Source of the DNA: Bacteroidota bacterium | GTDB lineage: Bacteria; Bacteroidota; Bacteroidia; B-17B0; Aurantibacillaceae | Length of the DNA: 64,000 nt | Reading direction: 5' to 3' | NCBI GenBank assembly: GCA_947450025.1 | Contig: CANFTW010000004.1 | Coordinates: 186,001 to 250,000, forward strand | Shown: piece by piece, positions 36,340-45,321 of the stretch | Layout of the letters: the number at the start of each line of letters is the position of its first letter | How positions within the stretch are numbered: the stretch's first letter is position 1 | The notes under the pieces: model-generated | Told to the model about the DNA's origin: nothing | Seen by the model: only the letters and a program-made list of their open reading frames with translations | Database searches by the model: none | Program-made: the position numbers and the translations under genes

Positions 36340-37075
36340 TGTATTCGTGTAAAGTGTCGTTTATTAATTTAAAAACTCGTTCTCGCAAATTTACTAAATT
36401 TTCTTCAGTCATGCCTTTGGTTTCAATAGGTTCTAAAATTACTGATTTAGCCACCCCAAAACATCCATTACTTTTAAAATAACCTCCATTTTGAAGCAAC
36501 TCCCAGTTATTTAAATTAACAACGGGTACAATTGGCACTTGCTTTTCAATTGCTAATTTAAATGGTCCATTCTTAAACGGCTTTAATTTTCCATGACTAG
36601 AAATTGTTCCCTCAGGATAAATCACTATACTTCTGCCCTTATCAATTTCTTCGCCAGCTTTCGTAAAGGCACGATGTGAATCTTTAATACTTTTACGATT
36701 AACCGTAATATCCATTCCCTTAAAAAAGGTTTTAAATAAAGGTGCTTTTAAAAGTTCAGCTTTACCCATATATAGAGCTAAATGATCTATATAAAATGTA
36801 CTTAATACAATATCTAAATAAGACGTATGATTGCCAACAAATACGCAAGGCTGGGGCATTTTTTTGTTTTTGGATTTATAGATTAGTTTAGGAAACACAA
36901 ATGATCCATAAGCAATACAATAAGACCAAATACGTTTAATTTTAAATGTCGTATTTAAGTGCTGAGTTTTAATGGTAATATAAAAGAAAGGGTAAAGTAT
37001 CAAAAACGAAATAACAAACACGGTAAAAAACCATGTTTTCCATATTGGGGCAAATATTTGCTTAATTATTTTCAA
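36323..37075 (-). CDS. plsC: 1-acyl-sn-glycerol-3-phosphate acyltransferase (PlsC)
   Basis: 250 residues. The HX4D acyltransferase motif is NHTSYLD, and the glycerol-phosphate block is IVIYPEGTIS; VNRKS and FKNGPFKLAI fit blocks II and IV. Two N-terminal hydrophobic segments (about 10-35) anchor it in the inner membrane. It makes phosphatidic acid from lysophosphatidic acid. The start is TTG at 37075, since in-frame codons upstream reach a stop without ATG. Its 3' end overlaps gatC. Confidence 0.93.
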   Translation of the reverse strand: MKIIKQIFAPIWKTWFFTVFVISFLILYPFFYITIKTQHLNTTFKIKRIWSYCIAYGSFVFPKLIYKSKNKKMPQPCVFVGNHTSYLDIVLSTFYIDHLALYMGKAELLKAPLFKTFFKGMDITVNRKSIKDSHRAFTKAGEEIDKGRSIVIYPEGTISSHGKLKPFKNGPFKLAIEKQVPIVPVVNLNNWELLQNGGYFKSNGCFGVAKSVILEPIETKGMTEENLVNLRERVFKLINDTLHEYNGTKN

Positions 37076-37237
37076 GGCTATAAAGATACAAAAAATAGTT
37101 ATGAGTCATAAATTCATACTTGTAGTGTATTAGGAGAACTTCAAACAAAAAAAGAACTCACGAAAAAATCTTAACTCTAGTTAAAGTGAGAAAATCAATC
37201 ATTCTTTTTATTACTTTTATATGCTATATCATTTATT

Positions 37238-37873
37238 TTGCAAAACTCTATTACCATACAAGTTACTAAAGCTGGAAAAAAATTTGGCAGAGAATGGATT
37301 TTCAGACATGTAGATTTAGATATAAAACCTACTGATAAAATTGTTATTTTAGGGTTAAATGGTTCTGGCAAATCTACCCTATTGCAAGCCATCACTGGGT
37401 ACTTAGCATTAAACGAAGGCTCTGTGACTTTCTATGATAACCAACAAAAACTAGAAGAAGAACACGTTTACAAACTTATTAGTTTAGCTTCACCCTACTT
37501 GGAATTGGTTGAAGATTTTACTTTACAAGAACAAATTGAGCATGCTCACATTTATAAGCCTTTTTTAACCCATTTAAGTATCAATCAAGTTATTGAACTA
37601 TCTGGCTTGTCTGCCCACAAAAACAAATTCATCAAACTCTTTTCGAGTGGCATGAGACAGCGTTTAAAATTAACCTTATCCATATTAGCAGATGCTCCCA
37701 TTTTATTTTTAGATGAGCCGACCACTAATTTAGATGCTACGGTTATTGATTGGTATAAACTGATGATTGCTACTTATGCTATGCATAAAACCATTATAGT
37801 ATGTTCAAATTCCATTAAAGACGAGTATGCATTTTGCAATCGCATCATCACAATGGAAGATTTTAAGAAATAA
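37238..37873 (+). CDS. ABC transporter ATP-binding protein without adjacent permease
   Basis: 211 residues. Walker A ILGLNGSGKST (about 44), signature-like FSSGMRQRLKLTLS (about 133), Walker B APILFLDEPTTNLD (about 151) and an H-loop region with CSNSI at the end. The start is TTG at 37238; the frame closes upstream at a stop with no ATG. No permease gene is next to it, so the partner is encoded elsewhere or it is a cytosolic regulator of the heme-export CcmA type, which it resembles in size. The next gene begins 2 bases after its stop. Confidence 0.85.
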   Translation: MQNSITIQVTKAGKKFGREWIFRHVDLDIKPTDKIVILGLNGSGKSTLLQAITGYLALNEGSVTFYDNQQKLEEEHVYKLISLASPYLELVEDFTLQEQIEHAHIYKPFLTHLSINQVIELSGLSAHKNKFIKLFSSGMRQRLKLTLSILADAPILFLDEPTTNLDATVIDWYKLMIATYAMHKTIIVCSNSIKDEYAFCNRIITMEDFKK

Positions 37874-37874
37874 C

Positions 37875-38357
37875 ATGAAAAAATTATTTCTCATTAGGCA
37901 TGCCAAATCCGATTGGACCAACCCTGAACTAAAAGATAGCGAAAGATTTTTAAACGAACGAGGTTATAGCAATGCCAATATGATGGCTTCGAAATTTAAG
38001 TATAAAACAGATTTAATAATAACGAGTCCTGCGATTAGAGCTATCAGTACTGCCTTAATTTTTGCAAGAAATATAAATTACAACAGTAACAATATTTGCA
38101 TAAAACAAGAGTTGTATGAAAGCTCTGTGAAAAAATATTTAGATGTTATCCATGAGATTGATAATGCTTTTGAAACTATATTACTATTTGCTCATAATCC
38201 TACCATCAGTGATTTAGCTCAGCAGTTAACACACGCCTTACCTATGGAACTTCCAACTTGCGCTATTGTAGGAATTAATTTTGATGTGAGTGATTGGAAG
38301 AAAGTAAAAGAAGGAGATTTGTTTTTGTTTGATTATCCGAAAAAAAATCAATCCTAA
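37875..38357 (+). CDS. SixA-like histidine phosphatase
   Basis: 160 residues from the ATG at 37875; an upstream in-frame start inside the ABC gene would add 16 unlikely residues. The catalytic motif LIRHAKSDW at residues ~6-14, Arg in ITSPAIRAIST and the second His in FAHNPTISDLAQ define the SixA branch of the phosphoglycerate-mutase superfamily. SixA dephosphorylates a phosphohistidine carrier in E. coli; whether that holds here is unknown. Stop-start spacing from the ABC gene is one base, so they share a transcript. Confidence 0.88.
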   Translation: MKKLFLIRHAKSDWTNPELKDSERFLNERGYSNANMMASKFKYKTDLIITSPAIRAISTALIFARNINYNSNNICIKQELYESSVKKYLDVIHEIDNAFETILLFAHNPTISDLAQQLTHALPMELPTCAIVGINFDVSDWKKVKEGDLFLFDYPKKNQS

Positions 38358-38370
38358 TTTCTTTAATTAA

Positions 38371-38487
38371 AATGATCAAACTATTTGATGATATAGTAAA
38401 AAAGACAAATGGTAAAATTACTTACCATCTATTAACCTATTTTACAATCGTACTTCTAATCATCTTTTCCATGATTATTTTTTTATA
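38371..38487 (+). CDS. Possible 38-residue single-span membrane peptide
   Basis: An ATG 13 bases after the SixA stop opens a frame of 38 codons. Residues 1-19 are basic and polar (MIKLFDDIVKKTNGKITYH), and 20-38 are a continuous hydrophobic helix (LLTYFTIVLLIIFSMIIFL) running to the last residue. Charge distribution favours cytoplasmic N-terminus. It sits downstream of SixA and could be co-transcribed. Many short AT-rich frames encode hydrophobic residues by chance, so this needs conservation or expression support. Confidence 0.4.
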
Positions 38488-38529
38488 ACTATTAAATATT
38501 ACTGCACACAAAAATGTTTATTGAGATGT

Positions 38530-40176
38530 TTACAATACTACGTCATTCAACTTACTTTTTTTGTAGCCATATAATAAATATACTACAAGCCCAATAACAA
38601 GCCATATTCCAAACATCATCCAATTAGTCCACCCCATGCCTGTTAATAAATAACAACATGATAGAAGCCCTAGAACCGGAATTAAAGAATAACTTTTTAT
38701 AAATGAAAAAACAGCTAATAATATCCAAACAATATAAAATATAATCATTGGAAAATTATAGGAAGTATAATCATTTACAACCATACTCACATGATTATAA
38801 AAAATAACGATCAAAGAAATAATGGTTATAAAAGGAATAATATATTTAGAATTAATATAAGGCATTTTAAATTTCCCCTTTTCTTTTGCATCCATATTAC
38901 GAGGCAAAATTAAAACACCACCGCACACTAAAACAAAGGCAAACAATGTTCCGATACTTGTGAAATCTAAAACAAATTTTGGCGTTGTAAAAAAAATAGG
39001 TATACCAACTACCAAACCTGTAATTAAAGTTGAAAAAGCGGGTGTTTTATATTTAGGATGAATCTCAGCAAATTTCTTTGGCAATAGGCCATCTCTACTC
39101 ATCGCCATCCAAATACGTGGCTGTCCCATTTGAAATACTAAAATCACACTTGTCATTGCCACAACCGCTGCGATGGAGACAATAAACAACATCCACTTAA
39201 TGCCTTTTAATGCAAATACTTCTGCTAATGGGTCTGATACATTTAAAGCAGTATAAGAGACCATTCCTGTTAATACTAACGCTAAAATGATAAACACAAC
39301 TGTACAAATAATTAAGGAGTAAATCATCCCACGAGGTAAATCTCGTTGAGGATTTTTACTTTCTTCTGCTAATGTAGATACCGCATCAAAACCTATGTAT
39401 GCAAAAAATACACCAGATACACCTGCCATTACGCCGCTAAATTGATTAGGCATAAAAGGGGTCCAATTATTAATATCTACATATGATGCGCCAACAATAA
39501 TAACCAATAAAATAATAGCCAGTTTAATTATCACCATCACATTACTTGCATTTCGAGATTCTTTAGTCCCAACATATACCAACCAAGTCACTAAAATATT
39601 AATCATCACTGCTGGTGTGTCTACAATAATTTTTAATCCTGCAATAACTGGGGCCGTACTCCATGCTTGACTTAATTTCCCAGAAGTCCCATCTAAAAAT
39701 GCTTGATGTGCATCAGAATAATTATTGGTTAACCAAACAGGAATATGCAAACCAAAACTTTCTATTAAATTGACAAAATATCCACTCCACGAAAAGGCTA
39801 CATATATATTACCAATAGAATATTCCATTAACAAAGCCCATCCGATGATCCAGGCAGCTAATTCTCCAAACGACACATACGCATACGTATAGGCACTTCC
39901 AGATGCGGGCACACGTGTTGCAAAATCAGCGTAGCACATTGCTGTAAACCCACAAGCAATAGCACAAATAATGAATAAAAAAATAACTGCAGGGCCACCT
40001 GAAAAACAAGCTGAACCAATGCTACTAAAACTACCGGCTCCAATAATTGCTGCAATTCCAAAAAATGTTAAGTCTCTAACGGTTAACACTCTGTGTAATC
40101 CTGATTCATGACCTTCGGCATCTGTTATGGCAGAAACTGATTTTCTACGAAATAAATTATTAAAAATAAAGCCCAT
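38530..40176 (-). CDS. APC-superfamily amino acid permease (CAT-like)
   Basis: 548 residues, about 14 membrane segments. TFFGIAAIIGAGSFSSIG near residue 40 is the APC first-helix Gly-rich motif. FAYIGFDAVSTLAEESKNPQRDLPRG is the conserved loop of the cationic amino acid transporter branch, and CYADFATRVPASGSAYTYAY matches helix 3. Probably imports amino acids by proton symport at the inner membrane; the substrate is not resolved. The N-terminus has a 40-residue soluble head with GHESGLHRVLTVRD, as in CAT-like bacterial members. Confidence 0.9.
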   Translation of the reverse strand: MGFIFNNLFRRKSVSAITDAEGHESGLHRVLTVRDLTFFGIAAIIGAGSFSSIGSACFSGGPAVIFLFIICAIACGFTAMCYADFATRVPASGSAYTYAYVSFGELAAWIIGWALLMEYSIGNIYVAFSWSGYFVNLIESFGLHIPVWLTNNYSDAHQAFLDGTSGKLSQAWSTAPVIAGLKIIVDTPAVMINILVTWLVYVGTKESRNASNVMVIIKLAIILLVIIVGASYVDINNWTPFMPNQFSGVMAGVSGVFFAYIGFDAVSTLAEESKNPQRDLPRGMIYSLIICTVVFIILALVLTGMVSYTALNVSDPLAEVFALKGIKWMLFIVSIAAVVAMTSVILVFQMGQPRIWMAMSRDGLLPKKFAEIHPKYKTPAFSTLITGLVVGIPIFFTTPKFVLDFTSIGTLFAFVLVCGGVLILPRNMDAKEKGKFKMPYINSKYIIPFITIISLIVIFYNHVSMVVNDYTSYNFPMIIFYIVWILLAVFSFIKSYSLIPVLGLLSCCYLLTGMGWTNWMMFGIWLVIGLVVYLLYGYKKSKLNDVVL

Positions 40177-40206
40177 ATGATTGATTAATGCTTAAAACAA
40201 ATATAA

Positions 40207-41730
40207 CTAATTAACGTACGATTTGATAAATGGTATTTTTTTATAAAAATCTGGATTTAAATACGATAAAGGAATCATTAATAAAAATGGAATAAATGGC
40301 ACCTTATAACGCACAATCGCTCCTGTAACAGTGGTAGTTAATCCTATTAAAACAAAGGAGGATAATATGATAACTATGCAAAATACTAGAAGATTTTTAT
40401 CTATTAATCGTTTATCAATAAAGATAAAACATATCACAAAAAATAAAATAAAACATAGATTCTCAAACGAAGCCATCAGTTCCAAAACAGAACGACTATC
40501 AAAAAATAATGGTTTACATAATACATTATAAAAAGATTCTGGTATCAATTTAGCAAACGATGACCAAGAATATTGTAACCTATCAATATAGATAGCAGAC
40601 CCCGAAGGAGCACAAATTGTTTTTAAATAAAAATAAGAAGTATCCTTATTATTCGTTTCAATAATTGTATCTCTTAAATTATGAGTATTCCAATACATAA
40701 ATGCGGAATGCCTATTCAATTGACATAATTTTTGAGCAGTATCAACTAAGCGATAGTTTGCAGAATCTTTACATTCCAATCTAACATATTTATCTCCTCT
40801 TATGAAAAAAATCCCCCCTTTACTTAAACTCACAAAATCATTCTGTCGAACCACAATCGTATTTAATACATCTTTTTGAAACCCAAATTTTAAAACAAAA
40901 AAGCCTAAACCGTAAACTAATATGATAGAACTAATATAAAACGACAATACTCTTTTGATTTCGTATCGTTTAACTAATGTAAATAATATCAAGGGTACTA
41001 ATAATAAAACTAAAATATATGGCTTAATAATTAAAAACAAAAACAATGAAGAAACAAATAATACTATATGTTTTAATTTATAATTCAGATGAATAAAAAT
41101 TTTAAAATAGGCATACATCATTAATCCCATCAAACACATCGCAATAGGCTCTTTTAAAACACCAGATGTCCAAAATAAAACTGATGGTGTTAAAAAAATG
41201 ATAATCGACAATAAGATCTCTTTCTTAGGAAAATACGACTTAAATGTTTTATAAAATGCAAATTGACCAATAAACGAAAGCATAAGCATAACCAAAGCAT
41301 GTACAGCATACTTACCAAATGAAAACAGCATAATGACAGCATTTAAACGAATAGGTGTTCTATTATCGTTTAAAAAGAAATCAGAAGTTACATCAGCTCT
41401 TCCCCACTTTTCTATCTTATCAAAATAAGGCTGATATAATGGATCAGTGTCTAATTCTGAATGCCATCCGAAAATCATTTTTATAAAATCCATTGGGTGA
41501 TTTGGCAGGGCATCGTACATAATTTTAGCATCATGTAAGGTCGAGACGCTATCTCCATTTATTCCTGGCGGATAATAACAAAAATACACCCAGTAGTATG
41601 CGCCACAAGATAGACCTTTAATAATTAAAACAACAAAGATTAACTTAAGCGTTAATTGTTCATCTTTAAAAAAAGATATTTTGCTAATAATAAAGCAACA
41701 GAAAGTAAAGTATATAATAGCTAAAATCAA
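40207..41730 (-). CDS. Multi-pass membrane protein, GT-C/GT39-like
   Basis: 507 residues with around 12 hydrophobic segments. The first loop contains YYPPGINGDSVSTLHDAK with an Asp in the place of the GT-C catalytic motif, and LTPSVLFWTSGVLKEPIAMCLMGLMM is the helix pair typical of GT39-type enzymes. A large periplasmic loop (about 300-380) precedes the last spans. It starts with TTG at 41730, overlapping the GNAT stop as TTGA, and is last in a four-gene operon with GNAT, PD40 and PAP2. Glycan or lipid glycosylation is inferred, not shown. Confidence 0.6.
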   Translation of the reverse strand: MILAIIYFTFCCFIISKISFFKDEQLTLKLIFVVLIIKGLSCGAYYWVYFCYYPPGINGDSVSTLHDAKIMYDALPNHPMDFIKMIFGWHSELDTDPLYQPYFDKIEKWGRADVTSDFFLNDNRTPIRLNAVIMLFSFGKYAVHALVMLMLSFIGQFAFYKTFKSYFPKKEILLSIIIFLTPSVLFWTSGVLKEPIAMCLMGLMMYAYFKIFIHLNYKLKHIVLFVSSLFLFLIIKPYILVLLLVPLILFTLVKRYEIKRVLSFYISSIILVYGLGFFVLKFGFQKDVLNTIVVRQNDFVSLSKGGIFFIRGDKYVRLECKDSANYRLVDTAQKLCQLNRHSAFMYWNTHNLRDTIIETNNKDTSYFYLKTICAPSGSAIYIDRLQYSWSSFAKLIPESFYNVLCKPLFFDSRSVLELMASFENLCFILFFVICFIFIDKRLIDKNLLVFCIVIILSSFVLIGLTTTVTGAIVRYKVPFIPFLLMIPLSYLNPDFYKKIPFIKSYVN

Positions 41731-42164
41731 TATTTCTCAAATGGTTTAATTTCCATAAATCGGTTTGGTTCACTTAAAGGCGTAAATCCAAACTGTGAAT
41801 ATAAGTTATGAGCGTCTAAAGTTGCTAACATAAATCTTCGCAATTTTTTAATCATTGGATGTTCCTTTATAAATATCATTAATTCTTTTGATAAGCCTTT
41901 TTCACGAAAATCTTTATCTACAAACACATCCGCTAAATATCCAAAAGTAGCATAATCTGTTATAATACGAGCAAAACCAACTTGCTGATTCTTATAGTAT
42001 ATACCAAAACAAAGACTGCCCTCTATAGATTTTTGAACTGTTGCGTAAGGTATGTTTTTTGCCCAATAACTTTCTACTGATAGATACTGATGAATAAAAT
42101 CAATATTCAACCTATGCTGATCAGTCGAATAAACAAAATTTCCTATTTGTTTTTCAATAATCAT
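41727..42164 (-). CDS. GNAT-family acetyltransferase
   Basis: 145 residues. CFGIYYKNQQVGFARIITDYATFGYLADVFVDKDFREKGLSKELMIF contains the GNAT beta-strand and the acetyl-CoA Arg/Gly loop (FREKGLS), followed by LRRFMLATLDAHNLYSQFGF. No substrate clue. It overlaps the PD40 gene by 4 bases (ATGA) and the downstream membrane protein by 4 bases (TTGA). Confidence 0.88.
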   Translation of the reverse strand: MIIEKQIGNFVYSTDQHRLNIDFIHQYLSVESYWAKNIPYATVQKSIEGSLCFGIYYKNQQVGFARIITDYATFGYLADVFVDKDFREKGLSKELMIFIKEHPMIKKLRRFMLATLDAHNLYSQFGFTPLSEPNRFMEIKPFEKY

Positions 42165-43021
42165 AAATTACTAACAATCGCTAATTGTTTTGTTTTAGAA
42201 TCAAATACAAAACGAGTTATTTTTTTAATACCTACATTAGAAAAAGAGAACAACACTTCCCAAGCAGATGTTTTCTGGTTAAATAGCAATAAATCTGCCC
42301 CTTCTGATTTAATTAATCCTAACTCGGAATGCCATATAAAATCTTCATTTACTGAAGGGTAAGTAGTGTAAAGAGTACTTTCTTTCAAGGCAGGATTATA
42401 ATTTCTAAATTGTGTTGATACAGAATCTTTAATACCATAAATAAATTGAGATGTATTTTTAACTTGTTTAAAAGCCCTTGTTGGATGATTACAAATCCAA
42501 ACATCTTTATTTGTTTTTAAATCAAGTGAACGCAACGAATGAGGTTCCGTTAATTTATAATACAGCATTGTATCAGTATTTAACCAAGTGTGATATCCTA
42601 TAGAATCAGTCCCTTCATGAACAATTTTTTGAAAGGTTCCGTCCATCGCAAATTGCCAAACACGTTGAGAGGAGTCTTTTTCAACAACTACTGAACTGAA
42701 ATACAATCCTCCTGGCATTATGGTTGGTGAGTATTCGCTTACACGAGATTTAGTTAAATTAACACTTGTTTTTTTAAAAATATGATATTGATAAATGTCC
42801 GCTTGTTTAGATGAATCAATACTCACATACAAGATAGATTTATCATCTAAGGCAAAAGCTGGTTGATTATCATAACCTAAACGATGAGTAATATTTAAAG
42901 GGTTAGTGGCGAAATACTTACCTTCTTTTTTTTCAATCTTAAACAACCAAATATCCGTTTCTGGAAATTGAGCAAAAGCTGTTAAAGACAAAAACAAACA
43001 AACTATAAATGGCTTTATCAT
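42161..43021 (-). CDS. Exported PD40/TolB-like beta-propeller protein
   Basis: 286 residues with a signal peptide ending LTAFAQ (about 18). Repeats such as ITHRLGYDNQPAFALDDKSILYVS and VSEYSPTIMPGGLYFSS are PD40-like blades (TolB family pattern: x-P-x-F-x-x-D-G). Tentatively a periplasmic beta-propeller. It overlaps PAP2 by one base (TAATG) and GNAT by four. Only about four to five blades fit in this length, so it may not close a full propeller. Function unknown. Confidence 0.7.
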   Translation of the reverse strand: MIKPFIVCLFLSLTAFAQFPETDIWLFKIEKKEGKYFATNPLNITHRLGYDNQPAFALDDKSILYVSIDSSKQADIYQYHIFKKTSVNLTKSRVSEYSPTIMPGGLYFSSVVVEKDSSQRVWQFAMDGTFQKIVHEGTDSIGYHTWLNTDTMLYYKLTEPHSLRSLDLKTNKDVWICNHPTRAFKQVKNTSQFIYGIKDSVSTQFRNYNPALKESTLYTTYPSVNEDFIWHSELGLIKSEGADLLLFNQKTSAWEVLFSFSNVGIKKITRFVFDSKTKQLAIVSNL

Positions 43022-43605
43022 TATACTTCAATGGTTTCGTGAAACTTTTGCTTAAACGTGAATTGAATCAATCTATATATAACATATCCCCAAAACAGTC
43101 CAACAATAAATCCAACGAATATATCCGAGGGATAATGAACGCCAAGATAAATACGAGAATAGGCTGTCAATGCGGCCCAAGCAAAAAAAGTCGCTCTAAA
43201 TAGCATAGATTCTTTGCTAAAAATTAAAAATAATAACATGGCTACACCAAATGTATTGGTAGAATGACCTGAAAAAAATCCATACAACCCACCTTTATAA
43301 TCATTAACCGTATGAACCTGAGATTGAATTTCAAGATTATGAGTTGGCCGATAGCGTTTAATCGCATGCTTTGTCAAATTAGATGTTTGATCCGTTAGCA
43401 ATACCAGTAATGCTAAAAAGCCTAATAACATCAATAGTTTTTTAAGTTTATAGCGATGAAATACCATGTAAAGCCAATATGCAAAAACTGGTGCAAACAC
43501 CCATATTTTAGAAACATAATACATCAAATTATCAAACATAGGTGCATGCCATCCATTAATAGCTAAAAACAATTGCCTATCTAATAATTCTAATTTGTCT
43601 AACAT
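43021..43605 (-). CDS. PAP2-family phosphatase (membrane)
   Basis: 194 residues, about five hydrophobic segments. The three motifs of the type 2 phosphatidic acid phosphatase superfamily are present: KHAIKRYRP, FFSGHSTN and SRIYLGVHYPSDIFVG, with the Arg, His and Asp of the catalytic triad. Likely substrates are undecaprenyl diphosphate, phosphatidylglycerol phosphate or lipid A phosphate in the periplasmic leaflet. First of the four-gene operon. No promoter matching TAnnTTTG was confirmed upstream. Confidence 0.9.
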   Translation of the reverse strand: MLDKLELLDRQLFLAINGWHAPMFDNLMYYVSKIWVFAPVFAYWLYMVFHRYKLKKLLMLLGFLALLVLLTDQTSNLTKHAIKRYRPTHNLEIQSQVHTVNDYKGGLYGFFSGHSTNTFGVAMLLFLIFSKESMLFRATFFAWAALTAYSRIYLGVHYPSDIFVGFIVGLFWGYVIYRLIQFTFKQKFHETIEV

Positions 43606-43741
43606 CTCTTAAAAGTAAAAAAAAGACTTTAAAAACTTAAAAAATTCGATTAAAAGCAAATTGTTAAAAACTTGTTATTAATTGATTTATATAGATTTTT
43701 AAGCACTTTTCAACAAAGTGCCAATAAGCCCTGCGAACAAT

Positions 43742-43749
43742 TATCTTTG
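43742..43749 (+). promoter_or_regulatory. -7 promoter element for purH
   Basis: TATCTTTG matches TAnnTTTG, 17 bases before the purH ATG at 43766. It lies inside the upstream extension of the open frame, supporting the later start. No -33 TTG is seen. Confidence 0.55.
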
Positions 43750-43765
43750 TGTTTTACTACAATTT

Positions 43766-45295
43766 ATGAGCAATTTAAAGAAGATAAACAGTGCCTTGAT
43801 ATCCGTTTTTTACAAGGATAATTTAGAACCAGTTATTAAAAAATTAAATGAGTTAGGTGTAACCATATACAGTACCGGTGGAACTCAAACATTTATAGAA
43901 AATCTTGGAGCACCTGTAAAATCAGTAGAAGGCTTAACGTCTTTTCCTGAAATTTTAGGTGGGAGAGTTAAGACATTGCATCCGAAAATATTTGGTGGAA
44001 TATTAGGCCGTAGAGAATTAGACACTGATGTTGCTCAAATGGAACAACACGAAATCCCAACGATTGATTTAGTGATTGTGGATTTATATCCTTTTGAAGA
44101 AACTTTAGCGAGCGGTGCTTCAGAAGAAGACATTATTGAAAAAATAGATATTGGCGGAATTTCATTAATCAGAGCTGCTGCAAAAAATTACAATGATGTG
44201 GTAATTGTCTCTTCTAGAAATGATTATTCTTCTCTATTAAATTTATTGAATAACAAAAATGGTTTCTCTGATATTTCAGATCGTAAAACGTTTGCTGCAA
44301 AAGCTTTTGCAATGAGCAGTCATTATGATTCTGCAATCTTTAACTATTTTAATACAACTGAGCAATTACCTGTTTTAAAGCAAAGCATCAATGATGGCGT
44401 AACTTTACGTTATGGAGAAAACCCTCATCAAAAAGGTGTGTTTTATGGCAACATGGATGCAATGTTTGAAAAATTAAATGGCAAAGAATTATCTTATAAT
44501 AATTTATTAGACGTTGATGCTGCCGTTAATTTAATGGCTGATTTTACAACTGAACCAACGTTTGCTATTTTAAAACATAATAACGCTTGTGGTGTTGCCA
44601 GTCGATCAAAAATATTAAATGCATATATGGATGCATTGGCTGGAGATCCTGTATCGGCTTTTGGAGGAATTTTAATTAGCAATACTGAAATTGATTTTGA
44701 AACAGCTGAAGAGATTCATAAATTATTTTGCGAAGTAGTCATTGCACCTAGTTATTCAGCAACCGCATTAACCTTATTGAAATCTAAAAACAATCGTATT
44801 GTTTTAGTTCAAAAACCAGTTGCATTGCCAAGTAAGCAAATTAGAACATTACTAAACGGCATTGTTGAGCAAGATAAAGATGCCGCAAGTGAAACAGAAG
44901 CAAATTTAACTGTAGTGACTAAAGTTGCTCCAACTGAAGCGCAGATTAAAGATTTATTATTTGCTAATAAATTAGCTAAACATACCAAATCCAACACGAT
45001 TGTCATTGCAAAAAATAATCAATTAATTGCTAGTGGAACCGGTCAAACATCTCGTGTAGATGCCTTAAAACAAGCCATCAACAAAGCATTAGCTTTTGGA
45101 TTTGATTTAAAAGGTGCTGTCATGGCGAGTGACGCTTTTTTTCCATTTGCTGATTGCGTAGAAATTGCTCATAAAATTGGAATTGACACAGTTATTCAAC
45201 CAGGAGGTTCAATAAAAGATAAAGACAGTATCGAATATTGTGATGCTAAAAGTATGAGTATGGTATTTACTGGAACAAGACATTTTAAACACTAA
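43766..45295 (+). CDS. purH: Bifunctional AICAR transformylase / IMP cyclohydrolase
   Basis: 509 residues from the ATG at 43766; the frame is open further upstream but the earlier segment overlaps the promoter. MGS-fold cyclohydrolase domain at 1-~150 with YSTGGTQ and GGRVKTLHPKIFGGIL, then the transformylase domain with RYGENPHQKG, AILKHNNACGVA (Lys-His catalytic motif), SDAFFPFADCV and VIQPGGSIKDKDSI. It performs the last two steps of IMP synthesis using formyl-THF. It precedes mreB by 26 bases. Confidence 0.97.
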   Translation: MSNLKKINSALISVFYKDNLEPVIKKLNELGVTIYSTGGTQTFIENLGAPVKSVEGLTSFPEILGGRVKTLHPKIFGGILGRRELDTDVAQMEQHEIPTIDLVIVDLYPFEETLASGASEEDIIEKIDIGGISLIRAAAKNYNDVVIVSSRNDYSSLLNLLNNKNGFSDISDRKTFAAKAFAMSSHYDSAIFNYFNTTEQLPVLKQSINDGVTLRYGENPHQKGVFYGNMDAMFEKLNGKELSYNNLLDVDAAVNLMADFTTEPTFAILKHNNACGVASRSKILNAYMDALAGDPVSAFGGILISNTEIDFETAEEIHKLFCEVVIAPSYSATALTLLKSKNNRIVLVQKPVALPSKQIRTLLNGIVEQDKDAASETEANLTVVTKVAPTEAQIKDLLFANKLAKHTKSNTIVIAKNNQLIASGTGQTSRVDALKQAINKALAFGFDLKGAVMASDAFFPFADCVEIAHKIGIDTVIQPGGSIKDKDSIEYCDAKSMSMVFTGTRHFKH

Positions 45296-45321
45296 AAAAC
45301 AAACTTTAATAACTAGAAAAC

